Positions 33,385 to 45,290 are shown, counted from the stretch's first letter. The stretch: DNA of 64,000 bases from Dryococelus australis (GCA_029891345.1 CM056993.1:227796424-227860423); one strand, 5' to 3'. A program made the numbers and translations. The notes: generated by a model from the letters alone, not told the origin.

Positions 33385-34100
33385 GCACCGTCATAAGTTC
33401 CATCCGCATCATGTCTCTTTCCATCAACAGCTACATGGAAACGATTTTGAGGATTCTGTTAACTTTTATACATTCGCGTTAAGATATGGTACACGATATT
33501 TGTCACGTATCTTGTTTAGTGATGAAGCAACATTTACAAATCACGCCCAAGTCAACCTCAGATCATTCATTATTGGTCAGTAAACAATCCACATTGGGTT
33601 CGTCAAGTAAAACCTCAACATCCATGGAGTTTAAATGTGTGATGTGGGATAGTGAACCATGATCTCATAGGTCCTTTTTAATTAAAGAAACACTGGATTC
33701 CCAAAAGTATGTCAACTTCAATAGACAAACTTCCTCAGATGTCAGAAGACATTTCACTGCAGACTAGGAGGGTTGTGTGGAATCATGATGGTTGCCCAGC
33801 GCATAGTGGAAGATGTACTGCAGCTTGTCTTAACCGATTGTTTCAAAGTCATTGAATTGAACGAAAAGGACGTTTAGGTTGGCCTGTACGTTCTCCAGAC
33901 CTGACCTCTTTAGATTATTTTCTGTGGGGAACGCTAAAATACACTGTCTACAAGGATATACTGACTACACCAGACTATATGAAATAACGTCTTACAGCTG
34001 TTTGTTCTGCCATTTCTGCTGAAATTCTACAACATGCAGCAATATTTACATAACAGACTGTAAGCTTGTATCATAGTTGGCGTTGTCTACTTTGAACACC
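33385..34100 (+). pseudogene. Second DD41D mariner-superfamily transposase, heavily decayed
   Basis: No frame of useful length survives, but the plus-strand translation in shifting frames gives, in order: ILFSDEATFTNHAQVNL (first Asp, about 33,512), VRQVKPQHPWSLNVW-like pieces, then from 33,781 NHDGCPAHSGRCTAACLNRLF, a TGA where Trp is expected (33,855-33,857), and GWPVRSPDLTSLDYFLWGTLK. There are 41 residues between the second and third catalytic Asp, the same spacing as the element at 14.2 kb. The sequences differ clearly, so this is a separate lineage. No terminal repeats were found; GATTCACCCTGAA near 34,632 resembles an element end but lacks a partner. Confidence 0.75.
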
Positions 34101-36016
34101 ACGTTTGAAGCAAATTTTTATCTTTCTTATGCTGGATTCACAGAATTTGTTTATTCACTTTTGTATTTCTTAGCAGCAGAGTGCTGATACATGGTTCAGT
34201 AAAATCACATAAATATGCAAGATGTTACATGTGTTACTTTGCACATTCTCAGAAGAAAACCACACACACACTAAAACAGAAAAGTAGGTAATCATACAAC
34301 ATTCATTGTCTAGTTACTAAGCAGTTAAATGGAGCAGACAACTCTACGTATTGAACATTGTAAAATTATGATACAACTTAAAATACTTGCACTAGAATAC
34401 TGCAAAACACACTATTTACATTATAATTTCCTCTACTTTTATCTTCTTGGCGTGATTAGGCATTGTTTCATTTTACAAATTTTAATTTTTTCCAAGAAAT
34501 ACACATTATAACAATTATTAAAATCTATGTCTGGGCTGAAATTATGAGCCCTTGTCTAAATTCCAATTCTGTGAAACCCTCACATAAATAGCATCTTCCA
34601 TTTTAGAAATATTTCCTGTGGAAGTTTAGTGATTCACCCTGAATTTAGTGTCATATGGAAGACGCTCAGACTCTTTAAGTTAACAGGTCGTGTTAGACGT
34701 TAGTTGTTACTTCTAGATGAAGAATTCACAACTGGATGGTACAAGCAGGAACTAGAAATCTGCAAGTCTTCTTTAGCACTACAACTTCATATATTAAAAT
34801 TATATATACTCTGGCAGTCTCTTTCCTTATATATAGCTAATGATTTGAACCAATTTTTCTGGCATTTCTTGTATTCGTGTTTTGTTAAATTTTAAAAAAA
34901 TTAGTACAATTTACGTAGATATTCTTTTATGGGCATTTGAAGAAAAGGTTAGGTTAAATATCCTATATTTTATTTTTAATTTTGTACGTAATTGCACTGT
35001 TTATATACGTAACTGAATTTTCAAAGGAAATTAATTATTTAATATTTCTCTCTTTTAACTCTTCTCTTAAAAATAGTATACTAATTGAGCATTAACAACG
35101 AAGTTATGTAACTCCATTATAATAAAATATGTATAAACTTCAACTTTCGATTTTTGGATTTTTGTATGAAATAAACGAGTTTTCACAGTGGTTACGATTA
35201 TCATTAAACCTTGCCGCAAGTAATTTTGGATGGCAGTTTTCCTTAAAAAAAATTTTTAGAGGAAACGCGAACGTTTTTAAGTTAAAGATTTTTCCCTAGA
35301 ATTCAATATATGTTACATAATGCCGCTTAAGTATCTTAGCTGTTTTCTATTCCACCTTTCTTATAGATGTTTGTGTTTTAATCCCTACTGCAATTTTCCT
35401 GCTTTATATCACGCTGTGAATTTTAAGATTAATAAAATATCCTTTATAGTGGCAGTGTTAAAATAAAAATTAAGTAGCGTGGATACAGGATTTTGTAATA
35501 TCGGATAAATTAGCTGGCGTTGTGCGGTATTGCATAGTGGCTTTATTGATATTTACTTAGTAATTTTATGATTTATTATTTGCGGGCTGGTGTTTACGCT
35601 TATTGTTATATTCTTGGTGTACTGTAGCCTGCACTCACGCCAGCCAACAAGCGTGCTTCTCAGAACAAGCAAAACAATTATCTGTTTGCTAGCGAGGACA
35701 TTCATTAATGGTAAAATTCTCGCTACAGCCTTAATTAGAGAAGACAGGAAGTGTTCTTGTTTAATTTCCAACGCGCTAGTAACTCTCTGTACAAACAGCG
35801 ACCGTAGTCCTTTATGTACAGTTCCACTCTCTAGTAATCTGACACTGCATTGTGAAGTCATTAAAGTTCAAATATTACAAACAAAGGCACCCTTGGCAGA
35901 GTTAACTGATAAGAACTACAAATGCCAACATTTAAAACTGTCTGAAGACTGGCTACTACAAGTACGAACATGCACGGAATAAACCGCAAATACACATGTC
36001 GTAAGTAAAACAAAAA
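34101..36016. other. No gene established
   Basis: AT-rich sequence. Opposed frames at 35,590-35,982 (plus, 130 codons) and 35,553-35,861 (minus) occupy the same DNA. Neither shows a domain, and both are weak candidates at best. Confidence 0.35.
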
Positions 36017-36267
36017 TGAGTGCGCGAAGAGATTTGAGTGGCTCTTAACATCGAGGTCTTGAGAGCCGATGAGGGCGAAGCGAGGTGAGCATGGAGCAGC
36101 GCTGGAATAAAAGGGCGGGGAAAGCGGGATATCCCGGAGAAAACTCGCCGACCAGTGGCATTTCTGGCACGATTCCTACATGCGAAAATTCAGGACCCAG
36201 CCGGGAATTGAGCCCGGTTCGCACAGGTGGAAGGTGAGTTGTCTAACCACTACACCACCGCGGCCCC
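36017..36267 (-). repeat. tRNA-derived SINE (family A), full length
   Basis: The minus strand starts GGGGCCGCGGTGGTGTAGTG with A-box region GTAGTGGTTAGACAACTC, carries the B-box region GTGCGAACCGGGCTCAATTC and runs through the whole body to CCACTCAAATCTCTTCGCGC. It is one of the most complete copies (about 250 bp) and a good reference for the family. Confidence 0.85.
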
Positions 36268-36677
36268 TACCATCTTTATAGTCTAATCACGGTTTCTTCA
36301 CACTTGTTTAATAAAACTAAGAAAAATCACCCCATATATGACGTGTTTGGTTGTTTCTCAAATCTGCCACGTATTTATAGACGCATCACAATATCATCTT
36401 ATTTTTGGTGAAACATGAATTTTAATTTTATTTTAGATTTAAATTATAGTAGTCAATTCATAATTTACATGAATAAAACAGGGAGTACGTTAGTAATGCC
36501 TAGTAAGAAATAGTTCTCATGCAAAATATTATTACGCAGAGTGCGCACGAATGCGATGTACTGTCCCTTTTGTGTAATTTTCTACACTTGGCTAAGCTTT
36601 GTTTCCCTGAGGCGGAGGAATATCCTGCAAATAGAACTTTTGTAGAGCTTCAGAACAGTTGGAAGTAACCATGAATT

Positions 36678-36680
<3 letters not shown>

Positions 36681-36726
<46 letters not shown>
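36681..36726. repeat. (TA)n microsatellite
   Basis: A 46-bp pure TA run. The frame over it is an artefact. Confidence 0.95.
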
Positions 36727-36729
<3 letters not shown>

Positions 36730-37025
36730 CTACGCATCTACTCAACGGTAACTACCCAAAGATTAAAGCAACTTTCCAATATGTACTTTAAATACTATCG
36801 TTTTAAATGCATTCATATTCTTTCTTCGCTGTATATGGATACAAGATTGTCTGAATCCTTTTCTGATAGTTTCTCACGTGACAGTGTTCTCCTACGTGCC
36901 AGTAATATTTAATTGTTTTATATACGATGAAATGTCTCAAAATCCAATCTTTGAGCAAAAAATACACAACGCAGTTACATTATCATTAAGTCGAGTTTGG
37001 CGAGTAAAACACTAATGCAGTTGTA

Positions 37026-37263
37026 TAGGCTGTTCACGGTAAAGTGAGCACTTTTTAAGGCCCTCAAAAAAGGTATTAACCGCTAAGAAATATATTTTAT
37101 TGCAGCTTCAGATGCTAACTTTTGAGAGTGGTGAAATGTATAGACTGAGTTTATTAGCCATACTGCTAAGTCAATATTAAAAAGTGGCGGAAAGGTACAA
37201 ATTAATTGAAAGGAGAAATTTAGTAGGGCCTTAAAAAGTGCTGACTTTACCGTGAATAGCCTA
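37026..37263. mobile_element. MITE family M1, copy 2
   Basis: Inverted ends TAGGCTGTTCACGGTAAAG and, on the other strand, TAGGCTATTCACGGTAAAG, extending through GCACTTTTTAAGGCCCT on both sides (about 39 bp). TA flanks at 37,024-37,025 and 37,264-37,265. 238 bp. The interior contains CTCAAAAG-type words shared with copies 3 and 5. Best-preserved ends of the family. Confidence 0.85.
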
Positions 37264-37913
37264 TAAGTCATTAATATTTTCATATCCATGAAGTTTCCAC
37301 TCTCTTTATTTTCCTTGTAACGGGAGCTCATTTCCTCTGTGAACGTATTTTCTGACGTTATATGAATATATACGAAAAGATAATTATACTAGGAAAATAC
37401 ATGCAAAATATTAACATAGATAAGTTTGAAATGAATTTTGACTGTATTAATTTACAACTGTTTGCTCAAAAAGGATATTTACAATGCGTGGATCAGCTCG
37501 CAAATAGATAATTTATAAGAAAAAAAGAGAAAGTCTGGAATAACTAGCAGCCTACTCTCCTACGTAACTTGTGGAGGTTCGTTCTCTACTATCTCTATAT
37601 AAAAGGAAATATACTGGTAGACTTCCTGAATTACGGAATTGTGAATACTTGAATGTCATTGGCGTCGGTGGCTCATACGTTAGAGCATAATTTTTTTTAT
37701 TTAGTTCAACATTGTACGTCAGATTTTATAATTAAAGTGTATGGAGTTGATAAAATGGCATCTGTTTGCTATTTTATTCATGTTGAAAAGCTGTATCCAT
37801 GTTCGTGTAGCAAATGTGACATTATGTTATACAAGATTTCTCACATTACAGTTCCATGTCCAATACTGAGCACTGTTCAATAGTAGTGTGTATATGACGA
37901 AGTTGGAAGAGTG

Positions 37914-37985
37914 TATTTTAAATGGGAGTGCGTGGCTGTGGCTGTGGCTAGGAGTTCTCGGCTCCACTCGGAAGTACTCGGCAGA
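37914..37985 (+). repeat. Inverted repeat arm, left (partner at 39,355)
   Basis: AATGGGAGTGCGTGGCTG, then TCTCGGCTCCACTCGGAAG. The same sequence appears in reverse complement at 39,355-39,430 with about 80 percent identity by eye. Confidence 0.6.
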
Positions 37986-38314
37986 CTTCGGGATAACTGA
38001 AGTCCCCTACTTCGGGGGAGCTACGTAATAAATTAACTTCACTCTCATGACATAGGAAGCTAAATAAATGGTCAAATATAAAAAAAAATATATATATATA
38101 TATATTGTTGTAAGTTAGATTTAAAGCTACGAACGCTCGATGTCATATATCACGGAATGTATGCTGTAATGGTTCGCTGGCCCCGGACCTATTTGAAATT
38201 TTAGCATAATTTTACTTTGGGGCGAAAATATGTACGAATAATTACGATCACGACTAATTATAACATGCATACTGTGACATGAGCCGAACACAATATAACT
38301 TACCAAAGTGATCG

Positions 38315-38565
38315 CTGGGGCCACGGTGACAGCGATTAGCACGCTCACCTCCCACCAAGGCGAACCGAGTTCAATATCCGGCCGGGTCACCGGATTTTTT
38401 AAATTGGGAAACGTGGTGGGCGATGCCGTTGGTCGGCGGGTTTTCTCGGGGATATGCCGTTTCTCCCGCCCCTTCATTCCGGCACCATTCCATATTCACT
38501 TCAATAACCCTCATCTGTTCTCAAGAACTCGCTGTCTACGAGCCGCCCATATATCTTCACTCAAC
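38315..38565 (+). repeat. tRNA-derived SINE (family A), near full length
   Basis: The head starts TGGGGCCACGGTGACAGCG, with CTCCCACCAAGGCGAACCG, the body GGGTCACCGGATTTTT, GATGCCGTTGGTCGGCGGGT, TTCTCGGGGATATGCCG and a degenerate 3' end. It lies between the inverted arms at 37.9 and 39.4 kb. Confidence 0.8.
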
Positions 38566-38639
38566 ATTCAAAATGATCTCTAAAAAGATTAGGAGAGAGA
38601 CGACGATCTGTCACCTTTTGCATCAGATGATGAACTGAG

Positions 38640-38925
38640 GCAGGGAGAAAACGATTAGTCGTCTGTCGCATCAAACGAAGAAAAGAAACGATACGCGATT
38701 CTGCCAGCCTTATATACCTACTTAGTCGGAGCGTGACGTGACCAACAGCCAATCACGAGCGAGCAGTGCAGCAGAAAGTGACATACCGAATTGATAGCTA
38801 GGAAGGTATGCGAATCCATCCACCTTATATACCCGCTGAGTCCGAGTTTTCACGTGACTAACAGCCACACGAGAGCGAGCAGTGTAATAAACATAACGAT
38901 AGCCACGAAGGCCAGGAAAGGAAAG
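38640..38925 (-). promoter_or_regulatory. Duplicated promoter-like unit (115-bp period)
   Basis: On the minus strand two units each end in TATATAAGG (forward 38,708-38,716 and 38,823-38,831). The first unit has GTGATTGGC (CCAAT box, forward about 38,748-38,756) and a TCACGTCAC element. The second has CACGTG (38,851-38,856) and no CCAAT box. Shared GCTCGCTC and CTGTTAGTCACGT words show they are tandem copies. No gene is evident downstream on the minus strand, where only a 63-codon frame (38,561-38,752) overlaps. It could be an LTR or other element promoter. Confidence 0.4.
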
Positions 38926-39354
38926 ATTTAGTCATAAGCTGGCGTGAATTGAGCAGCTGAAATAAAGAGAGAAATAGTTCTGCATGGTTTCACAAAAGTC
39001 TATGCACATACGAACTTTAAATATCGCTTTATTTTTAATATGTTAAAAACAATTACCTGTGAATTACATTAGGTTTTTTTTAAAGAAAAAATGGACTTCA
39101 TAAATCCGGTAAGTATAGTTAGTAAGTAATTTACACAATTTGCATATTTTGCGTTGGTTCTATGACAGATTAAGAAATAGTTTTTTAAATACAGATATCC
39201 GATTTGAAATACCATATACCTATATAAGTAATAAAGATACTATAAACATATATATATGCTTGAAGAGTTGTTGGATGTAACCGCTGAACTCCTTCGGGTA
39301 GACCAGCAATCCCGAAATGAGCCGAAGTAGGAGTCCCCAGATCTTCCGAAGCCT

Positions 39355-39432
39355 GCTGAGCCCTTCCGAGTGGAGCCGAGGACTCCCAGCTGCAGCCACA
39401 GCCGTGGCTACACACTCCCATTAAAAACATAT
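39355..39432 (-). repeat. Inverted repeat arm, right (partner at 37,914)
   Basis: The reverse complement reads AATGGGAGTGTGTAGCC, CTCGGCTCCACTCGGAAG, matching the left arm at 37,914-37,985. The two arms are about 1.4 kb apart and enclose a SINE and the promoter-like duplication. Confidence 0.6.
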
Positions 39433-39770
39433 TGTCCCAGCTTCGGTATGTATTACACTACTTTCAATGGGCAATATTTTTTGCTATAAAACGTATATAA
39501 ACTTGCAAAAAAAATATTACAACCTACACTATATTATAGCATGTAATGTGTAACACTCAAAACTTTGCATAGAACATTTAAAGTGCATAAAATGAAAATG
39601 TACAACTTACTTTAATATTTTAGGTAAGCCTACCCAACAACGCATTAATATAAAATACTGTAATATGTGTGACTTATTTGTGACGAACAGTTTGAATTTT
39701 GGAACTATATTTTAGTGTTCAGGCTTAGCGCTATTCAACAGGGTAGTACACCCTGTGTGAAAGGGCTATA

Positions 39771-40001
39771 AAGGCTGTTCACGTTAAAGTGAGAATTTTT
39801 TAAGGTACTCTCAACAGGCATTGGCCACTATATTGTATTGCAGCCTCGGACATTAAATTTTGAGGGCGGTAAAATGTATACACTGTGTTTATTGGTCGCA
39901 TTGCAATGCTTATATTAAAAAGCATCAGGAAGATGGCAAATGGATGAAAGGAAAAATTTATAAAGGCCTTAAAAAGTGCTCACTTTACCTTGAACAGTCT
40001 A
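39771..40001. mobile_element. MITE family M1, copy 3
   Basis: Left end AAGGCTGTTCACGTTAAAG, right end reverse complement TAGACTGTTCAAGGTAAAG then GAGCACTTTTTAAGGCC. TA flanks at 39,769-39,770 and 40,002-40,003. 231 bp. The interior (GGGCGGTAAAATGTATACAC) aligns with copy 2. Confidence 0.85.
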
Positions 40002-40371
40002 TAGCCTGGACTGAATTTATTGACAATATATCAACATGTGTTGTAGTTGGGACGATACAGGTTTTAAATGTGTGTTATTATCTATATAAGGTGATGCAGG
40101 GATGAAACATTTTACTACCGATAGAAACCCACGCTGTAGTAAAAACAAGGAATACCACCCGCTTCTTGGAAAGGGGGGGGGGATGCGTTTGTAACGAATT
40201 ACTGGAGATGTGTGGGCTGAACATAATTCTGAATGTGAAAGAAAAAAAAAAGAAAGGTACATTTTTTTTTGTAACCATAAACTAAAGATGAGTTAGACCG
40301 ACCTCGCTGGATGCACACAACCAATCTCCGTATTTTAACATTGAACTACTTTTATGTCAACACTACTAGTG

Positions 40372-40632
40372 GAGGGGTCACAATGGCTGAGCGGTTAGCT
40401 TGCTCGCCTCCCACCAAGGCGATCCAGGTTCAACCCCCGGCAGGGTCACTCCGGATTTTCGCATGTGGGAATCGTGCCGGACAATGCCGTTGGTCGGCTG
40501 GTTTTCTCGGGGATCTCCCATTTACTCCACCCTTTCATTCCGGCGCTGCTCCATACTCACCTCAATCGCCCTCATCGGCTCTCAAGACATCGATGTTAAG
40601 AGCCGTACAAATCACTTCACTCTCTCACTACT
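40372..40632 (+). repeat. tRNA-derived SINE (family A), full length
   Basis: The head GGGGTCACAATGGCTGAGCGG, B-box region GGTTCAACCCCCGG, and the entire conserved centre (ATCGTGCCGGACAATGCCGT, GGTTTTCTCGGGGATCTCCC) through CTCATCGGCTCTCAAGACAT to CACTTCACTCTCTCAC. Two overlapping frames of more than 100 codons here are artefacts of this repeat. Confidence 0.85.
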
Positions 40633-41219
40633 AGCGGAAATGGCGAGGATTGGATTGAGGTTACAATACTGTTTAGTAAATAAGTGCTTTGAGATGTTTT
40701 TATACTTCCTCTAAGCAATTTTCAATGCAGTTTGATTAAATTTAAATTGGTCAAAGTATTTTATTAATATAATAGTACTCGTCAATTTAAAATTAAGATA
40801 TACACAAACATGTTCCTCACTATTATCCATGCGACTTTGACAGCTGTGGTCCTTTGGGGTAGGTCAATGTAGGGTACATGCGCTGAAGACGAAAAAGTGG
40901 TCTACCTCATCTTTGGTCTATAGTTATAACACCCTTGCTCAGGCCGTTTTTGAGATAAGAGCTCACAAAGTTGAAGATCTGTGAGAGAATTAGCTCTAAG
41001 CAACTACCGGGGGGAAAAAAAGCACCCAGTATGGCGCCTAAGAAAAATTGATGTGACATAACCTATTATGTTCACAGAAATAATAAGCATTCTTTAGATG
41101 TGTAAAGAAAGGCACAAACAATAATTTTCTGGGCGCAGGACACTTCCCATTGACAAAGAGTTCCATACATGTTTTGTTCGTCACTACCGTCAAATATATG
41201 TTGAGAGATTTTGTCGGAG
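40633..41219. other. No gene seen
   Basis: AT-rich filler between two SINEs in opposite orientation. Confidence 0.4.
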
Positions 41220-41221
41220 TT

Positions 41222-41443
41222 AAACATTGAGGTGTCAAGCACTAGTGAGGGTAAAGACAGGTGAGGATGGAACAGTGGCGGAATGTAAGGGTGGGAGAAA
41301 TCGTAGTACCCCGAGAAAACTTGTCTCTGTATAGCAAAGTCTGCCAAGTTTCCCACGCACTGTAATGTATGTGACCCCACCGGGAATCGTATACAGTTTG
41401 CCTTGGTGTGAGGTAAGCAGTCTATCACACCATCGTGGCCCCT
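41222..41443 (-). repeat. tRNA-derived SINE (family A), diverged
   Basis: The minus strand carries GGGGCCACGATGGTGTGATA, a degraded B-box region, GGGGTCACATAC and AAGTTTTCTCGGGGTACTAC. It is shorter than full length because of small losses in the central block. Confidence 0.75.
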
Positions 41444-43177
41444 ACAATTGAAAATATAATTTGTGGCTCTTACACGAGTGTAAATTCATGTTTGGTAAGG
41501 CGTCACCTCGTCATTGATAAACAGGTCTTAACATCATCATGTTTATCAACTTATTTAGAGACAACAATCAACTAGAAAGATTTGAGAAGTTGGTGTTATT
41601 GGTAATCTTGACGTCTCCAGCCACCAACACATCGCTTATACCAGTGTCATTTACTGTGGAAAGTTGGTCAGTCCATTCAACAGTTTCAGTTGGTTGTCCT
41701 TAGTAACTGGGAACTTGCCACAAATGCAGCTGCCCACCATATTGTGACCTAGCTAACCTTCAATTGACAGACCCTAAATTTTTAACCTATACTCAATGAT
41801 TTATTGATTGGATATGAAATGTTCCTCTGAGATGCAGTGATATAAACTGGAAGGAGAATCGATAGCAATTGACACTGCTCTATGTTGGGTGTTGATGGGA
41901 AAGACCTGACATACCGCTCTAGTTACACTTATGTCATGTTGCATTTCCATTTTGTTAGTACCATATTCCCTTGATATTGTTGTGAAAAAAATTTGTTTGG
42001 TGGAATACGTTTCTGCAAAGAATCACCTCTCACAAATACACTGGGCATGTGAAATCTGTTACAGAATAATTTGTACGAAAGATGATAACTGTAATGTTAC
42101 CCTTTTGTGTGTCTCAAACGATACGGAGGGAGTCTCTTGTTTAAAGCACTGTAGTACCTCCAAAGTTTGGAGCATTGTCTCCGACAACTCTCTGTGTTCC
42201 AAGAACATTCCATGCTCCACCCTTGCACGATTATTTCCAGGAAATGCACATGGAACTTGTTGATAATGGCATATATGATCCCTACATGTATTAAATCTAA
42301 CACATTTGTGTTCTAAATCTGAGAGCATATCAGCAAAACGTCTGGATGTATTCTATCCCTCTACCAAGACCATCCAAATGAGAGTTTGAATTATAATCTC
42401 CTTACAGGACCCAAATAGTGGCATGGCATTTTATAGATGTTATTATGATTTCATTGGCATGCATTTCTGTTTACAGGTGACAATCTACAAATGTATATTC
42501 AAATTTGGAACACTCCTGAACATGAGGTCTACCAGTTCATACTGTATCATATTTCCGAGCAAGGCACTGTTAGTGGTTTGTCACTGAAAACTGTTACATA
42601 TGGTGTCACGTAAGCTCTCTTTCTTGCAATCTGCATTTTTCAACAACTAGTTCTGTATCAATAAAGTCGTTTTCATGTGACCAGTTTAACAATCCAGCCA
42701 GATGTGTAATTTAATCATGTGATCACTGGAGCTGCTACTGCTGAAGCTGCCCTTGTTTGCAAAATGAGTTCATTGAAGTTCTCAAAAAACATCAGTGTAC
42801 ACAGTGCAGAAGTTCATAAACACTGGCTCATTGTTTGAGTGGCTGCCAGCACAAGCTGTCCAGGTGTCATTACCGAGATCATTTTTCACACATACATGTG
42901 CAGTTCATAATTGGAGCCTTTTTTGATGTGTAATTCATGTTCACCATGATTTTCCCAAAAAGCGAACAATTTTGCCTGCAGTATTATTAATATTTGATAC
43001 CCTCTTTTGGTTAGTAGTTAGTTTAGTGGCAAAATATATCTTGCAGTACTTATTGCTGTTAGGAATTGGTTGGGGCCAGCCTTTCCCCTAACTGTATTGA
43101 TAGATGAACTTCATTTCAGAATGATCTGCCAATATTTGTCCACATTTGCATGCCTCATCTGCAAACAAGTGATGATT
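41444..43177. other. No gene established
   Basis: A 1.7-kb stretch with several short opposed frames (41,931-42,263 plus; 42,059-42,328 minus) but no recognised domain. Minus-strand islands look mildly protein-like without matching a family I can name. Confidence 0.3.
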
Positions 43178-43345
43178 AAGTGAAGAGACATGGGAGGCTC
43201 TTAATATCTATATCATGATAGCCGTTGAGTGTGAAGCGCCAGAATTAAAGGCCACGGGAAATGAGAGATTACCGAGAAACCCGCCGACCAGAGGCATCAT
43301 CCAGCACGATTTCCACATGTAAAAATCCTGGAGCCAAACTGCATA
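43178..43345 (-). repeat. tRNA-derived SINE (family A), 5' truncated
   Basis: Contains the body from about GGATTTTTACATGTGG through ATGCCTCTGGTCGGCGGGT to AAGAGCCTCCC. The tRNA head is absent. Confidence 0.75.
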
Positions 43346-43599
43346 GAAGTTATGGTAGCAGCCTTGTAAATCTGCATGTATTCAGTGATAGTTCGAAAAT
43401 GGGCTGTTGCACACTATTTCATCTCCGTGTGATTTCTTCATTGGCTATGCTAATATCATTCAGGTCTTCGCGAAGTGCAAGGTAGTACATTTCGTCGTTT
43501 GAAGTATGTGCAGCTGTGACCCTTCCCAAAAGCCCTGCTGTTTGTTCACACAAGTCTAGGGTAACCTAGTACTGAAAATTAGTAATGCAAAAGCATGGT

Positions 43600-44150
43600 C
43601 AGATTCGAGAGTCGCTCTTTGTCAGATTGCTGGCTCTTCCCATATATCAAGTGCTCTCCCCTTCCTGATGCAGCTTGACATCTCCATCTCCCATCAAAAC
43701 AACTCTCGTTTTCACACAATACGGGCATCTCTGGCTTGCGTTAATAACTCCAACATGCATCCTTTGCCTGCTAGGTCCCCGGATCTCTCGTCTATCGAGA
43801 ACATTTTGGACCATATTTTAAAGCATCTCTGGCCGGCGGCAGCTCCACTATGACAGGATCTTCCTCGGGAGAATATCATCCGACGTCCGTATGCCTCCAT
43901 GCCCGACCGTATCACCTTCTTTCTGCATATTACAGGTGGTCCAACACCATACTAAGTGCATGCTTGGTGTGGTACAATATTGTTATTTTTTGTATAAATG
44001 CTACCATGTCCTGTGCCCGTACCAACTTAAGTGCCCCTGCGAAGTCACCCTCAGGTTTATCAATGTTTTTGCGAATGTGTGTATTATCTAGAAACTCTTC
44101 AAGAATTTTACACCAAAATTTGGAATTTCATTTTGTAAAATAGTTTAAAG
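43600..44150 (+). pseudogene. Tc1-type transposase, C-terminal part; catalytic Asp replaced
   Basis: The frame 43,668-43,853 reads SISHQNNSRFHTIRASLACV, then LPARSPDLSSIENILDHILK and AAAPL, the last third of a Tc1-type DDE transposase. After a stop, the same frame continues with ENIIRRPYASMPDRITF and GGPTPY. Tc1 proteins normally have QDN at the second catalytic position; here codon 43,698-43,700 gives QNN, so the Asp is lost. The third residue (Glu, in SSIE) remains. The N-terminal two thirds and terminal repeats were not found, so it is a truncated dead copy. It differs from the nested Tc1 at 27 kb. Confidence 0.7.
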
Positions 44151-44371
44151 GAGATTTTCGGGGAATAAGTTTAGGTTTAAATGCTTGCCTTAGTGTGCAT
44201 GATAGACTTCTCGTTCCTCGCGGGTTATAAACTGTACAATGTAACTCCATGACAGAAGCCGAGATTATGACTCGTGTTTTATATATGTATTTATTTAAGT
44301 CTGCATTAAATTATTACGAAGTCTGCGCTTTCTATGTTCATAAGTGAAGAATTAGATAGTTTCTCAAATCC

Positions 44372-44625
44372 ACGGGGGTTGCAATTGGCATAGAAGCTAA
44401 AGTGTTTGGTATCTTACCTAGGTGAACCGGAATCGATTTCCAGTGGGGTCACTCCCGGATTTTCGCACATGGAAATCGTACTATGCGTTGACACTGGTCA
44501 GCAGGTTTTCTCGTGGATCTCCCGTTTTCCACGCACTTGCATTCCGGCACTATTCCATATCCCCCTAACTTTATCCTGATCGAATTTGAAGACTCCCAGA
44601 CTTCTCCACTCCACTACACTCTGGT
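44372..44625 (+). repeat. tRNA-derived SINE (family A), diverged
   Basis: A degraded head (GGGTTGCAATTGGCATAGAAG) is followed by GTGAACCGGAATCGATTTCC, GGGTCACTCCCGGATTTTCG, CAGCAGGTTTTCTCGTGGAT, CATTCCGGCACTATTCC and TCTCCACTCCACTAC. Full span but many substitutions. Confidence 0.75.
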
Positions 44626-45130
44626 GCATGTAACATAACTACTTTTAAACACGGTATATTGTAAAAAAAATTCTACTGTGTCGTAGAAGTGACATGTGCG
44701 GTGAAAATCGAAAATTTCGGTTAGTAACGATTGGAAAAGCAGAAAAAGTAGAGTGAGACCCATGCGTATTTAAGGGCAATAACGAATCGTTTTCGGGTTC
44801 CCCTCCACAGTTAAGTCCCGCAGTTTTCTATACCATTTCCCTCCCGGTCGCCATCCCATCACGAGATAATGGCTGTCTACTTGCCGGGATTTACGGTGTC
44901 GTAGGGGGTGCGTGGTCGATACGATACACCGCCCTAACGATCTAGGCTCACACCCTCTTGGCCCGCCCCTTGCAGTCTGAAGCCATCACAATCTTCCTCA
45001 TTCCCTTTCCAGGTCATTCACCAAGAGCTGCTACATCTGCAGTCAGAAAAACTCTCCCGGCTGTTTCAGTCCATCAGTTTCCCTGACATACCAGTGAAAG
45101 TAATAAATGTGTGGCACTTGAAAACTCTTG
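44626..45130. other. GC-richer patch, no gene seen
   Basis: The 44,760-45,080 segment is richer in C and CpG than its surroundings. No open frame or repeat was recognised. Confidence 0.35.
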
Positions 45131-45290
45131 AGCGACCACGGAGGTGTAGCGGTCAGACTAATCGCCATCTACCAAGGCGAGCCAGGCTCAACACCCGGCT
45201 GGGTCACCAGGATATTCGTACGAGTTGCCACTCTCATTAAGGCGGGATTTATTGCGACATTCCCGACCCCCGACCCACCTAAAGGCCATA
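45131..45290 (+). repeat. tRNA-derived SINE, different body (family B)
   Basis: The head resembles family A (GACCACGGAGGTGTAGCGGT, CTACCAAGGCGAGCC, GCTCAACACCCGGCTGGG). After GGGTCACC, however, the body is unrelated: ATTCGTACGAGTTGCC, TCATTAAGGCGGGATTTATT and CCCGACCCACC. This looks like a second SINE family using a related tRNA head. Confidence 0.65.

Noticed and set aside
35553-35982. 130-codon plus frame and 102-codon minus frame
   Set aside because: They overlap on opposite strands with no domain, codon signature or splice support, so kept only as a note.
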